Shown here piece after piece: positions 26,280 through 34,913 of a stretch of DNA of 64,000 bases (its first letter is position 1; every line of letters begins with the position of its first letter). The notes under the pieces were generated by a model. That model saw nothing but the letters and a program-made list of their open reading frames with translations. It did no database searches and was not told the DNA's origin. The position numbers and the translations under genes were made by a program. Origin of the DNA: Rhodanobacter sp. DHG33 (lineage in GTDB: Bacteria > Pseudomonadota > Gammaproteobacteria > Xanthomonadales > Rhodanobacteraceae); assembly GCF_014843005.1 (NCBI RefSeq), contig NZ_JACYXM010000006.1:186001-250000 (forward strand), given 5' to 3'.

Positions 26280-27103
26280 GCCGCGTGCCCGGACGGCCTG
26301 CTTTCGAACAGCAGCGGGTTCTTCGGTGTGGCTATCACCGCGCCGACTTCCGCGCCCGGGCACCAGCGCTCCCAGTCGGCCTGCTGCATGTGGTTGTCCG
26401 GCGCCTTCAGCCGCATGTCGCGGTCCATGTAGATCACCGTCATCACCGAGCGCGGCGTGGCCGAGCGGTTGGGGCCGGCGCGGTGGAAAGTCCAGCCGGA
26501 GTGGAAGCTCACTTCGCCCAGCGCGAACGGTTCGTCCAGCACGTCGAAGCCGCAGGCTTGCATCTTCGCGGTGATCGCGCGCTCGCTCTCGTCGGAAATC
26601 TCCAGGTCGCGGCCGAACGCCTCATGCTGGCTGCCGGCGAAGAAGGCCAGCGGTCCCATGTCCTGCGGCACGGCCTGCAATGGCACCCAGGCGGTGACGG
26701 TGCGGTCGCTGGTGACGGGCCAGTAGTACTGGTCGGCGTGCGCCGGGGTGATGCCGCCGCCCGGCTCCTTGTACAGCGACTGGTCGTGGTACAGCCGCAC
26801 ACCGTCCACTTCCATCAATGCGGCGGCGAGCCCGGCCAGGCGCCTGCCGAACACGAACTCGCGCACGGTGGCGCTTTCCTCCCAGAGGTTCATCACCTGC
26901 AGGAAGGCGCGGTCGTAGGTGCTGCGTTCTTCCAGCGGCGCGGTCTGCGTGTTCAGCGCGATGGTGAGGCGGGTGATTTCCTCGCCGTAATGGCGCAGCT
27001 CGTCGGCATTGAACACGTCCTTGAGCTTGATGAAGCCGTTGCGGCGGTAATCCGCGATCTGCTGCGCGGTGAGCGGGTAGGGGCGGTCGAGGTCGATGGC
27101 CAT
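26276..27103 (-). CDS. Phytanoyl-CoA-dioxygenase-like Fe(II)/2-oxoglutarate oxygenase
   Basis: 275-aa oxygenase of the PhyH family, expected to hydroxylate (or oxidatively demethylate) a small substrate using iron, O2 and 2-oxoglutarate. The facial triad is visible: H122 and D124 in TPAHADQYYW, and H207 in WTFHRAGPNR, with the 2-oxoglutarate-binding arginine at R218 (H-x10-R). The N-terminal helix RRNGFIKLKDVF is also typical. No signal peptide. First gene of a four-gene coupled set with dehydrogenase, esterase and GH13; substrate unknown. Confidence 0.88.
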   Translation of the reverse strand: MAIDLDRPYPLTAQQIADYRRNGFIKLKDVFNADELRHYGEEITRLTIALNTQTAPLEERSTYDRAFLQVMNLWEESATVREFVFGRRLAGLAAALMEVDGVRLYHDQSLYKEPGGGITPAHADQYYWPVTSDRTVTAWVPLQAVPQDMGPLAFFAGSQHEAFGRDLEISDESERAITAKMQACGFDVLDEPFALGEVSFHSGWTFHRAGPNRSATPRSVMTVIYMDRDMRLKAPDNHMQQADWERWCPGAEVGAVIATPKNPLLFESRPSGHAA

Positions 27104-27254
27104 GCGCGGACTCCGGCGGGGATGGCTTCATGCTAGGCAGCACGTGGCGATTGCGCATCGGCGTGAGATGTCCAAAAGCGCGGGGAGACTGTCGGATTCA
27201 TGACCTCTTGGTGAGAGGTGTGTATGCGCTCTGCGCCAGGGATGGGGGTATGCG

Positions 27255-27350
27255 TTGCCGCAAGTTACAGAGCGGTTTCGTGCTGCTGCCGCAGCCCGAG
27301 TTACTTTTCTCTTGCGTGGCCAAGAGAAAAGTAACCAAAAGAGAAGGCCA
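27255..27350 (+). repeat. Intergenic hairpin repeat, copy 1
   Basis: The core is a perfect 14-bp inverted repeat, GTTACTTTTCTCTT at 27300-27313 and its complement at 27322-27335, around the loop GCGTGGCC. It is preceded by CGCAAGTTACAGAGCGGTTTC and followed by CAAAAGAGAAGGCCA. The same order of blocks occurs inverted at 27715-27805, so this is a true repeat family and not just a hairpin. Confidence 0.8.
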
Positions 27351-27714
27351 CCCCGATGCAGCGCTCTCCGGGCATCCTGCCCTGCGAGTGCGTGAGGCGG
27401 GGCCGGGCTTTTCGGCCGGACTCCTGTCCGGTCGAAAAGGCGAGTCCCTCCATGGACTCGCCCGCTGCGCGGCCTGATCGCCCCCGCCTCACCGCCGCCT
27501 AGGGGCCCCTGAAGAAGCAGCGCGCTTCCTCCGCGCAGAAGCAACGGCAACCGCCAGAGCAAAGCCAAGGCGGCGCGAAGCGCCGCGAGGCTTTGTGCTT
27601 TGTCCCCTCAGTTTCCAGATACGGCGCGGTGTGGCCGCGGTGCAGGACGTGTCGCCGAACGTAGTTCCAACATCCTCAACACCGCCTGCTCGTAGTCCCG
27701 GCGGATTACACCAG

Positions 27715-27805
27715 GCCCTTTCTCTGGGTTACTTCTCTTTGGGCCAGCAAAGAGAAGTAACTCGGGCGCCGGCAGGCGACCGAAACCGCTTTGTCGCTTG
27801 CGATA
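27715..27805 (-). repeat. Intergenic hairpin repeat, copy 2 (inverted)
   Basis: Read on the minus strand: CGCAAGCGACAAAGCGGTTTC, a spacer, CCCGAG, the 13-bp hairpin (27728-27740 paired with 27749-27761, loop GCTGGCCC), then CCAGAGAAAGGGCC. Block order and most bases match copy 1. Compensating differences in the hairpin arms (TTTT against TTC) keep pairing, which suggests the folded form matters. Confidence 0.8.
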
Positions 27806-27848
27806 GCCAAGACAACTCATCCCCGGCGCAGAACACCAGGGTGCCTTC

Positions 27849-29381
27849 TCAGCCCGCGACCCCATTCCCCAATCGCACCCTCAACGTACACAACCCCGCC
27901 ATGAACAGACTGGCGCCCCCCGTCACCAGCGCCCACACCGGCTGATCATGGAAGCACCGCTTCAACAGCTCCCCCAGCACGCTGGCGGCGACTAGCTGCG
28001 GAATCACGATGAAGAAATTGAAGATGCCCATGTACACGCCCATCTTCGACGCGGGCAGGTTGTCGGAGAGCATCGCGTAGGGCAGCGACAGGATCGATGC
28101 CCATGCGAAGCCCACGCCCACCATCGGCAGCAGCAGCCAGTGCGGGTCGCGCACGAACAGGAAGGACGCCAGCCCCAGGCCGCCCAGCCACAGGTTCACC
28201 AGATGGCTCACGCGCAGGCCCCAGCGGCGCACCATGCGCGGAATGACCATCGCGGCCACCGCCGCGCAGACGTTGTAGGCGGCGGAAAGCACGCCCACCC
28301 AGTTCGCCGCTTCGTTGTAGAGCGCGGAGTGCGCGTCCGTGGCGCCGTATTGCACCTGCGCCACGGTAGCCGTGGTGTAGATCCACATCGCGAACAGCGC
28401 GAACCACGAGAACAACTGCACCCACGCGAGTTGGCGCATCGCCGCGGGCATGGCGTGCAGGTCGCCCAGTACATGGCCGAGCAGGCCGCGCTTTTCCGCC
28501 AGCGCGGGACGCATCTTCATGGCGGCCTCGTAGCCGATCAGCAGCAGGCCGTAGAAGGCCAGGCCGCCGGCCAGCAGGTATACCTCGTTGCGCAGTTGCA
28601 GGAGCCAGACCAGCATGCCGAGCGCCATGCCCGCGACCAGCCACAGGCTGCCGCGGCGCCAGATGCCGCGCAGGTCGGGCAGGTTCCCGTGTGCCGGCGC
28701 GGCATCGAAGCTGCGCAACTGTTCGGGCGGGTACTCCTTCGTGCTGAAGACGGTCCACAGCACGGCGCACAGCAGCGCGGCGCCGCCGGCATAGAACGAA
28801 TACTTCACCGTATCGGGAATGCCGCCGTCGGGCGCCACGTTGCTGACGCCCGAGTGCGCCAGGATCCACGGCAGCATCGAAGCGACCACCGCGCCGATGC
28901 CGATGAAGAAGCTCTGCATCAGATAGCCCAGCGGACGCTGGCGCACCGGCAACTGGTCGGCGACGAAGGCGCGGAACGGCTCCATCGCGACATTGAAGGA
29001 GGCGTCCATCAGCCACAGCAGGATCGCCGCCATCCACAGCACGCCGGAGTTCGGCATCCACAGCAGCGCCAGCGTCGACAGCAGCGCGCCGGCGAGGAAA
29101 TACGGGCGTCGCCGCCCCAGCCGGGTCCAGGTGCGGTCGGAGTAGTGGCCGATGATGGGTTGCACGATCAGGCCGGTGAGCGGCGCGGCTATCCACAGCG
29201 AAGGGATCTGCTCCAGCGAGGCGCCCAGGGTCTGGAAGATGCGGCTGACGTCGGCGGTCTGCAGCGCGAAGCCGAACTGGATGCCGAGGAAGCCGAAGCA
29301 CATGTTCCAGATCTGCCGGAACGACAACTCGGGTTGTTGCTGCGAGGCGGTGCGAGGGGTGGGGACGGGCGTCAAGGGCAC
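27849..29381 (-). CDS. MFS sugar transporter, SLC45/SuxC-like
   Basis: 510-aa inner-membrane carrier with about twelve spans. The SLC45-type signature is APLTGLIVQPIIGHYSDRTW followed by RLGRRRPYFLAGA; characterised bacterial relatives carry sucrose or maltose. The start is a GTG at 29381 (MPLTPVPTPRT); the ribosome site there is weak, so the first residues are uncertain. It is divergent from the beta-mannosidase gene, and the palindromic operator at 29598 lies between them, so it may belong to the glycan regulon. It also lies upstream of the GH13 set, and maltose-type cargo is equally possible. Confidence 0.9.
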   Translation of the reverse strand: MPLTPVPTPRTASQQQPELSFRQIWNMCFGFLGIQFGFALQTADVSRIFQTLGASLEQIPSLWIAAPLTGLIVQPIIGHYSDRTWTRLGRRRPYFLAGALLSTLALLWMPNSGVLWMAAILLWLMDASFNVAMEPFRAFVADQLPVRQRPLGYLMQSFFIGIGAVVASMLPWILAHSGVSNVAPDGGIPDTVKYSFYAGGAALLCAVLWTVFSTKEYPPEQLRSFDAAPAHGNLPDLRGIWRRGSLWLVAGMALGMLVWLLQLRNEVYLLAGGLAFYGLLLIGYEAAMKMRPALAEKRGLLGHVLGDLHAMPAAMRQLAWVQLFSWFALFAMWIYTTATVAQVQYGATDAHSALYNEAANWVGVLSAAYNVCAAVAAMVIPRMVRRWGLRVSHLVNLWLGGLGLASFLFVRDPHWLLLPMVGVGFAWASILSLPYAMLSDNLPASKMGVYMGIFNFFIVIPQLVAASVLGELLKRCFHDQPVWALVTGGASLFMAGLCTLRVRLGNGVAG

Positions 29382-29597
29382 GATCCTGCGCTGGGCGATC
29401 CTGCGAGGTTAGGCGGCATCGCAGTGCAGCAGCCAGCCCGGTGCATACGTATTCATGCAACCGCCTGACTTCTTTCACAGGCTGGGGCGGGGTGGGAGAG
29501 GGAAGCTTTGGATCGGTTGAAGTCTCCAATCCGCGTGACCGCCTTGGCGGATTTTGCGCTGCGGCATGCACCGGGGTCAGGTCGGTGTTAGCGTCCA

Positions 29598-29613
29598 CAT
29601 GGATCGATCTAAA
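29598..29613. promoter_or_regulatory. Candidate LacI-type operator, site 1
   Basis: CATGGATCGATCTAAA matches TTTAGATCGATCTAAA at 13 of 16 positions. It lies 48 bp before the beta-mannosidase start and about 215 bp from the divergent transporter start. Confidence 0.7.
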
Positions 29614-29661
29614 TTTGGCGATGACAGAGCCGGTACGCGGCCATACGAGAAGGGGTAGGCG

Positions 29662-32322
29662 ATGAAGAAGCGATGGCCGCGAAGCGTGCCGGCATGCAGC
29701 CCATGGTTGCCGGCACTGGCGGCCCTGATGCTGGCCTTGCCCCTGCCAAGCCTGGCGGCGTCACTGGCGACGCAATCGCTGGACAGCGGCTGGCAGTTCC
29801 GCCTCGCACCCGGCGACAAGCACGCCGCCGATCATCCCGACGCCGCGCAATGGCTGGCTGCCACCGTGCCCGGTATGGTGCAGACCGACCTGCTCGCCGC
29901 GAAGCTGGTGCCCGATCCGTACTGGCGCGACAACGAGGCCAAGATCCAGTGGGTGGGCCTGTCCGACTGGCAGTACCGCAGCAGTTTCAGCATCGACGTC
30001 GCCACGCTGGCGCGCAAGCACGTGGAGCTGGTGTTCGACGGGCTGGACACGTTTGCGGACGTCTCGCTCAACGGCCACAAGCTGCTCGCCGCCGACAACA
30101 TGTTCCGCCGCTGGCGCGTGCCGGTGAAGGCGTGGCTGCATGCGGGTGCGAACACGCTGGAAGTCACCCTGCATTCGCCGATCGCGCGCCTGCAGCCCTG
30201 GTTGCTGAAGCAGCCGTATGCGCTGCCGGGCGAGTTCGACACGCCCTTCGGCGACGAGCCCGAAGGCAAGCAGACGGCCAACTACGTGCGCAAGGCCGCC
30301 TGGCAGTACGGCTGGGACTGGGGTCCGCGCATCGTCGCCGAAGGCATCTGGAGGGACGTGAAGCTGGAAAGCTGGGACGCGCTGCGCCTCGTCGATTTCC
30401 ACATCGCCCAGCCGAAAGTCACGGCGGACGTCGCCGAACTGCAGGCGCAGCTCGACCTCCATGCCGATGCCGCCGGTATGGCCAAGGCCACGCTGCGCTG
30501 GCGCGCGCCGGACGGCGGCACGCAATCGCAGACCAGCGACATCGCGCTGAAAGCCGGCGACAACCACATCGCACTGCCGCTGCGCATCGCCCACCCGCAG
30601 CGCTGGTGGCCTGTCGGCTACGGCGCACCGAACCTGTACGACTTCCACGTCGACGTGGACATGGGCGGCCAGACCGTGGCCAGTGCGGACCGCAGCACCG
30701 GCCTGCGCAGCGTCGAGCTGCGTCGGCAGAAGGATCAGTGGGGCAAGAGCTTCGAGTTCGTGGTGAACGGCGTGCCCATCTTCGCCAAGGGCGCGGACGT
30801 GATCCCACAGGACATGTTCCCGAACCGCGTCACGCCGGCGCGCATCGATGCGATGCTGCAATCCGCGCGCGACGCCAACATGAACATGCTGCGCATCTGG
30901 GGCGGCGGCTACTACTTCGACGACGCGTTCTACGCCGAGGCCGACAAGCTGGGCCTGATGGTGTGGCAGGACTTCATGTTCGGCGGCGCGATCACGCCCT
31001 ACGACAAGGCCTACCGCGACAACACGCGCATCGAGGCCGTCGAGCAGGTGGACCGCCTGCGCGACCATCCCTCCATCGTCATATGGGTGGGCAACAACGA
31101 AGTCGAAACCGCGTGGGAGTCCTGGGGCACCAGCCTCGATCTCAAGGCCAAGCTGGCGAAGGACGAAGCCCGGCGCATCGAGCAGGGCATGCGCGAGCTG
31201 TTCGACCACACGCTGCGCGACGTGGTGGCGTCGCAGTCGCCCGATACGCCGTACTGGCCGAGCACGCCCAGCAGCAATTACGACGACAAGGCCAACGTGC
31301 TGGACAACGGCGACTACCACTACTGGAACGTGTGGTCGGGCGACGCGCTGCCGCCGACGGCCTACCTCGACGTGACGCCGCGCTTCCAGTCCGAATACGG
31401 CCTGCAATCCTTCCCCTCGATGGCGACGCTGCGCAGCGCGCTCGAGCCGTCCGACCTCGACATCGATTCACCCGTGCTGCGCGCGCACCAGAAGTTCGAC
31501 AAGGGCAAGGGCAACCAGCGCCTGTTGATGTACGTGGAGCGCGGCTACGGCAAGCCCAAGGATTTCGCCTCGTTGGTGTACCTCAGCCAGGTGATGCAGG
31601 CCGAAGGCATCCAGCTCGCCGCCGAGCACCTGCGCGCCTCGCGGCCGCAGAGCATGGGTTCGCTGTACTGGCAGCTCAACGACGTGTGGCCGGGCGCCAC
31701 CTGGGCCAGCATCGACTACTACGGTCGCTGGAAGGCGCTGCAATACCATGCCAAGCGCTTCTACGCGCCGCTGCGTGTGGTAGCCCTGCGCAAGGGCGGC
31801 AAGACGCAGGTGTCGCTGGTGTCCGACCGCACCGAGGCGTTCGACGCCGAACTGCGCGTGCGCGTGCTCGGCATGGACGGCAAGACGCTCTGGGAGCGCA
31901 CGCAGCCTGCGCACGTGGCGGCGCTGGCCAGCACGGCCGTCGGCGACTACACCGATGCACAACTGCTGCGTGGCGCCGATCCGCGCCGCACGGTGGCGGT
32001 GTTCGAATTGCTGGAGCACGGCAAGCCGGTTTCGCGTCATCTGCTGTATTTCGATGACGCGAAGAACCTGGCGCTGCCCGACCCCGGCCTGAAGGCGGAG
32101 CTTTCCGCGGACGGCCACAGCGTCACGGTGAGCGCACGGCATCTTGCGCGCGAAGTGTGGCTGGACTTCGCCGATCCCGATGCGCGCCTGTCCGACAACG
32201 CCTTCGACCTGCTGCCCGGCGAATCGGTGACGCTGCATGTCGACAGCACCGCCGATGCGGCCGCCTTGCAGCACTCGTTGACGGTGCGCAGCCTGTACGG
32301 CGCCACGGTAACCGCGCCGTGA
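29662..32322 (+). CDS. Secreted GH2 beta-mannosidase
   Basis: Exo-beta-mannosidase, 886 aa, expected to cleave the core Man-beta-1,4-GlcNAc linkage of N-glycans. The signal peptide ends near residue 33 (LALPLPSLA-AS). Family marks of the mannosidase branch of GH2 are present: the N-terminal jelly roll with VGLSDWQYRSSF, AAWQYGWDWGPR, acid/base E480 in WVGNNEVETAW and nucleophile E578 in FQSEYGLQSF, then C-terminal sandwich domains. The length is normal for the family. First gene of a five-gene plus-strand run; its stop overlaps the GTG of the GH3 gene. The operator at 29598 implies control by the locus LacI regulator. Confidence 0.94.
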   Translation: MKKRWPRSVPACSPWLPALAALMLALPLPSLAASLATQSLDSGWQFRLAPGDKHAADHPDAAQWLAATVPGMVQTDLLAAKLVPDPYWRDNEAKIQWVGLSDWQYRSSFSIDVATLARKHVELVFDGLDTFADVSLNGHKLLAADNMFRRWRVPVKAWLHAGANTLEVTLHSPIARLQPWLLKQPYALPGEFDTPFGDEPEGKQTANYVRKAAWQYGWDWGPRIVAEGIWRDVKLESWDALRLVDFHIAQPKVTADVAELQAQLDLHADAAGMAKATLRWRAPDGGTQSQTSDIALKAGDNHIALPLRIAHPQRWWPVGYGAPNLYDFHVDVDMGGQTVASADRSTGLRSVELRRQKDQWGKSFEFVVNGVPIFAKGADVIPQDMFPNRVTPARIDAMLQSARDANMNMLRIWGGGYYFDDAFYAEADKLGLMVWQDFMFGGAITPYDKAYRDNTRIEAVEQVDRLRDHPSIVIWVGNNEVETAWESWGTSLDLKAKLAKDEARRIEQGMRELFDHTLRDVVASQSPDTPYWPSTPSSNYDDKANVLDNGDYHYWNVWSGDALPPTAYLDVTPRFQSEYGLQSFPSMATLRSALEPSDLDIDSPVLRAHQKFDKGKGNQRLLMYVERGYGKPKDFASLVYLSQVMQAEGIQLAAEHLRASRPQSMGSLYWQLNDVWPGATWASIDYYGRWKALQYHAKRFYAPLRVVALRKGGKTQVSLVSDRTEAFDAELRVRVLGMDGKTLWERTQPAHVAALASTAVGDYTDAQLLRGADPRRTVAVFELLEHGKPVSRHLLYFDDAKNLALPDPGLKAELSADGHSVTVSARHLAREVWLDFADPDARLSDNAFDLLPGESVTLHVDSTADAAALQHSLTVRSLYGATVTAP

Positions 32323-34913
32323 CGAAACGTATCGCCAGCATCGCGGCTATGGCCCTGCTGCTGGCGGCGGGTGGCGCTGCAGCGCAGACGCAAGGCGCCG
32401 AGGCGCAGGCGTCGGCGCTAGTGGCGAAGATGACGCTGGCGGAAAAAGTCTCGCAGCTGCAGAACGACGCGCCGGCGATCCCACGCCTCGGCGTGCCGGC
32501 GTACGACTGGTGGAACGAGGGCCTGCACGGCCACGCGCGCGACGGCTACGCCACCGTGTTTCCGCAGGCCATCGGCCTCGCTGCGAGCTGGGATGCGCCG
32601 CTGCTGCAGGCGGTGGGGACGGCGGTGTCGACCGAGGCCCGCGCCAGCTTCAACGCAGCCGGCGTGGGCCATGCCCACGAGCGCTATCGAGGCCTGACCA
32701 TCTGGTCGCCCAACATCAACATCGACCGTGACCCGCGCTGGGGCCGCGGGCAGGAAACCTACGGCGAGGATCCGTTCCTCACCGGCAGTCTCGCGGTGGC
32801 CTTCGTGCATGGCATCCAGGGCGACGATGCGCTGCACCCGCGCGCCATCGCCACGCCCAAGCATTTCGTGGCGCACAGCGGGCCGGAGACCGGGCGCGAC
32901 AGCTTCGATGCCAAGGTGTCGCCACACGATCTGGAAGACACCTATCTGCCGGCCTTCCGCGCAGCCGTCACCGCAGGCGGCGCAGGCTCGGTGATGTGTT
33001 CCTACAACGCGCTGGACGGCGTGCCGATGTGCGCCAACGCAACGCTGCTGGACACGCGCCTGCGCAAGGACTGGGGCTTCAAGGGCTATGTGGTGTCCGA
33101 CTGCGACGCGGTAGGCGACATCTCGGCCTTCCATCATTACAAGCCCGACGATGGGCAGGCTGCTGCGGCCGCGTTGCGTGCCGGCACCGATCTCGATTGC
33201 GGCCACACCTACGCCAGCCTCGCCGCCATGGTGGGCAAGGGCGAGCTTCCCGAAGCTGCGCTGGATACCGCGCTGGTGCGCCTGTTCACCGCGCGCTATC
33301 GCCTCGGCGAGCTCGGCAGCGACGACAGGTATGCACGCATCGGCACGGACGACATCGACAGCGACGTGCACCGCAAGCTGGCGCTGCAGGCCGCGCAGGA
33401 GTCGCTGGTGCTGCTGAAGAACGCACACGACACGCTGCCGCTGCATGCCGGCCTGCGCCTTGCCGTGATCGGCCCGGACGCGGATACGCTGGAAACGCTG
33501 GAGGCGAACTACCACGGCACCGCGCGTGCGGCGGTGACGCCGTTGCAGAGATTGCGCGCGCGTTTCGGCAACGATCGCGTGAGCTATGCGCAAGGCGCTC
33601 CGGTCGCGATCGGCGTGCCCATTCCGGTGCCGGAGAGCGCGCTGCGCACCGTAGGTGGCGCAGCCGGTCTCACGGGCGAGTACTACGCACATGACGACTT
33701 CCGCGGCACGCCGCGCGTCACGCGCACCGATCGTGTGATCGACTTCGACTGGGATCGCGCGGCGCCTGCCGCCGGTCTCGATGCCGGTCACTACGCGGTG
33801 CGCTGGAGCGGCGAGCTCTTGCCGCCGGGGTCCGGCGACTACGTGCTCGCCTTGCATGTGGACCGTTGCTTCGATTGCGATGCGCACGACGCGTTGCGAC
33901 TGTTCGTGGACGGCAAGCCCGTGCTTGCTGACGATGGCGACGACAAGCACATGCAGGCGAAGCTGCATTTCGCCGACGGCAAGCCGCACAGCTTGCGCAT
34001 AGAGCTGCTGCATCGCGGTCACGACGGCGGCGTGCGCCTGCAGTGGCTGGCGCCGCCTGCGGTGCAACTCGCCGAGGCCGATCGCGCGATGCGCGCGGCG
34101 GATGCAGTGGTCGCCTTCGTCGGCCTGTCGCCCGATGTCGAAGGCGAGGCCTTGCAGGTCGAGGTACCCGGCTTCGCGGGCGGCGACCGCACTTCGCTCG
34201 ATCTGCCGGCACCGCAACGCGCCTTGCTGGAACGCGCCGCGGCATCCGGCAAGCCGCTGGTCGTCGTGTTGATGTCCGGCGGCGCGGTGGCGCTGGACTG
34301 GGCGAAGCAGCACGCCGACGCCATCCTTGCCGCGTGGTATCCGGGGCAGGCCGGCGGCACGGCGATCGCGCAGACCCTGGCGGGCGACACCAATCCTGCT
34401 GGCCACTTGCCGGTGACGTTCTATCGCTCGGTGCAGGATCTGCCGCCGTTCACCAGCTATGCGATGCAGGGGCGCACCTACCGCTATTTCCAGGGCACGC
34501 CGCTGTATGCCTTCGGCCATGGCTTGAGCTACACGCGCTTCGCCTATGCGGCGCCCGCATTGTCGACGGATGCACTCAAGGCGGGCGGCACCTTGCAGGT
34601 GAGCGCCGAGCTGCGCAACGCCGGATCGCGCGCGGGCGACGAAGTGGTGCAGGTGTACCTGGATGTGCCGCCGTCACCGCTGGCGCCACGGCATGCGTTG
34701 GTCGGCTTCCAGCGCGTGCACCTCGCACCGGGCGAAACGCGGCACGTGAGCTTCACGCTGTCGCCGCGGCAATTGAGCAGCGTGGACGCGGCGGGCATGC
34801 GCGCCGTGGTGCCCGGCCGCTATCGTGTGTTCATCGGCGGCGGCCAGCCCGGCGACGCTGCAGGTGTCGCATCCACATTCACCATCAACGGCAAAGAGGT
34901 GCTGGCTCCATGA
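32319..34913 (+). CDS. Secreted GH3 enzyme with PA14 insertion, beta-xylosidase-like
   Basis: 864 aa counted from a GTG that overlaps the preceding stop (GTGA, 32319-32322); this gives a clean signal peptide (MTKRIASIAAMALLLAAGGAAA). Nucleophile D261 is in YVVSDCDAVGD; the cysteine after SD is usual in beta-xylosidase-type GH3 members. The (alpha/beta)6 part is interrupted by a PA14 domain (about residues 445-585, GLTGEYYAHDDF to VRLQWLAPP), and a fibronectin III-like domain ends the protein. In Xanthomonas the GH3 enzyme at the same place before GH125 and GH92, NixI, removes the beta-1,2-xylose of plant N-glycans. By position this protein should do the same; beta-glucosidase activity is the alternative. 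Confidence 0.9.
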   Translation: MTKRIASIAAMALLLAAGGAAAQTQGAEAQASALVAKMTLAEKVSQLQNDAPAIPRLGVPAYDWWNEGLHGHARDGYATVFPQAIGLAASWDAPLLQAVGTAVSTEARASFNAAGVGHAHERYRGLTIWSPNINIDRDPRWGRGQETYGEDPFLTGSLAVAFVHGIQGDDALHPRAIATPKHFVAHSGPETGRDSFDAKVSPHDLEDTYLPAFRAAVTAGGAGSVMCSYNALDGVPMCANATLLDTRLRKDWGFKGYVVSDCDAVGDISAFHHYKPDDGQAAAAALRAGTDLDCGHTYASLAAMVGKGELPEAALDTALVRLFTARYRLGELGSDDRYARIGTDDIDSDVHRKLALQAAQESLVLLKNAHDTLPLHAGLRLAVIGPDADTLETLEANYHGTARAAVTPLQRLRARFGNDRVSYAQGAPVAIGVPIPVPESALRTVGGAAGLTGEYYAHDDFRGTPRVTRTDRVIDFDWDRAAPAAGLDAGHYAVRWSGELLPPGSGDYVLALHVDRCFDCDAHDALRLFVDGKPVLADDGDDKHMQAKLHFADGKPHSLRIELLHRGHDGGVRLQWLAPPAVQLAEADRAMRAADAVVAFVGLSPDVEGEALQVEVPGFAGGDRTSLDLPAPQRALLERAAASGKPLVVVLMSGGAVALDWAKQHADAILAAWYPGQAGGTAIAQTLAGDTNPAGHLPVTFYRSVQDLPPFTSYAMQGRTYRYFQGTPLYAFGHGLSYTRFAYAAPALSTDALKAGGTLQVSAELRNAGSRAGDEVVQVYLDVPPSPLAPRHALVGFQRVHLAPGETRHVSFTLSPRQLSSVDAAGMRAVVPGRYRVFIGGGQPGDAAGVASTFTINGKEVLAP

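Larger units (their letters stand above)
27104..27848. other. 745-bp non-coding region carrying two inverted copies of a repeat
   Basis: Between the dioxygenase start and the SLC45-like transporter stop there is no supported gene. The two repeat copies listed separately (27255-27350 and 27715-27805) face each other. The sequence between them is GC-rich with several short hairpins, such as GGCGCGAAGCGCC near 27572. Open frames across it, including one of 146 codons on the minus strand, translate the repeats into low-complexity protein and are not credible genes. Confidence 0.6.

Noticed and set aside
27128-27568. 146-codon minus-strand frame in the repeat region
   Set aside because: It translates the intergenic repeat and its flanks (LLFWLLFSWPRKRK), has no ribosome site and resembles repeat-derived spurious proteins.
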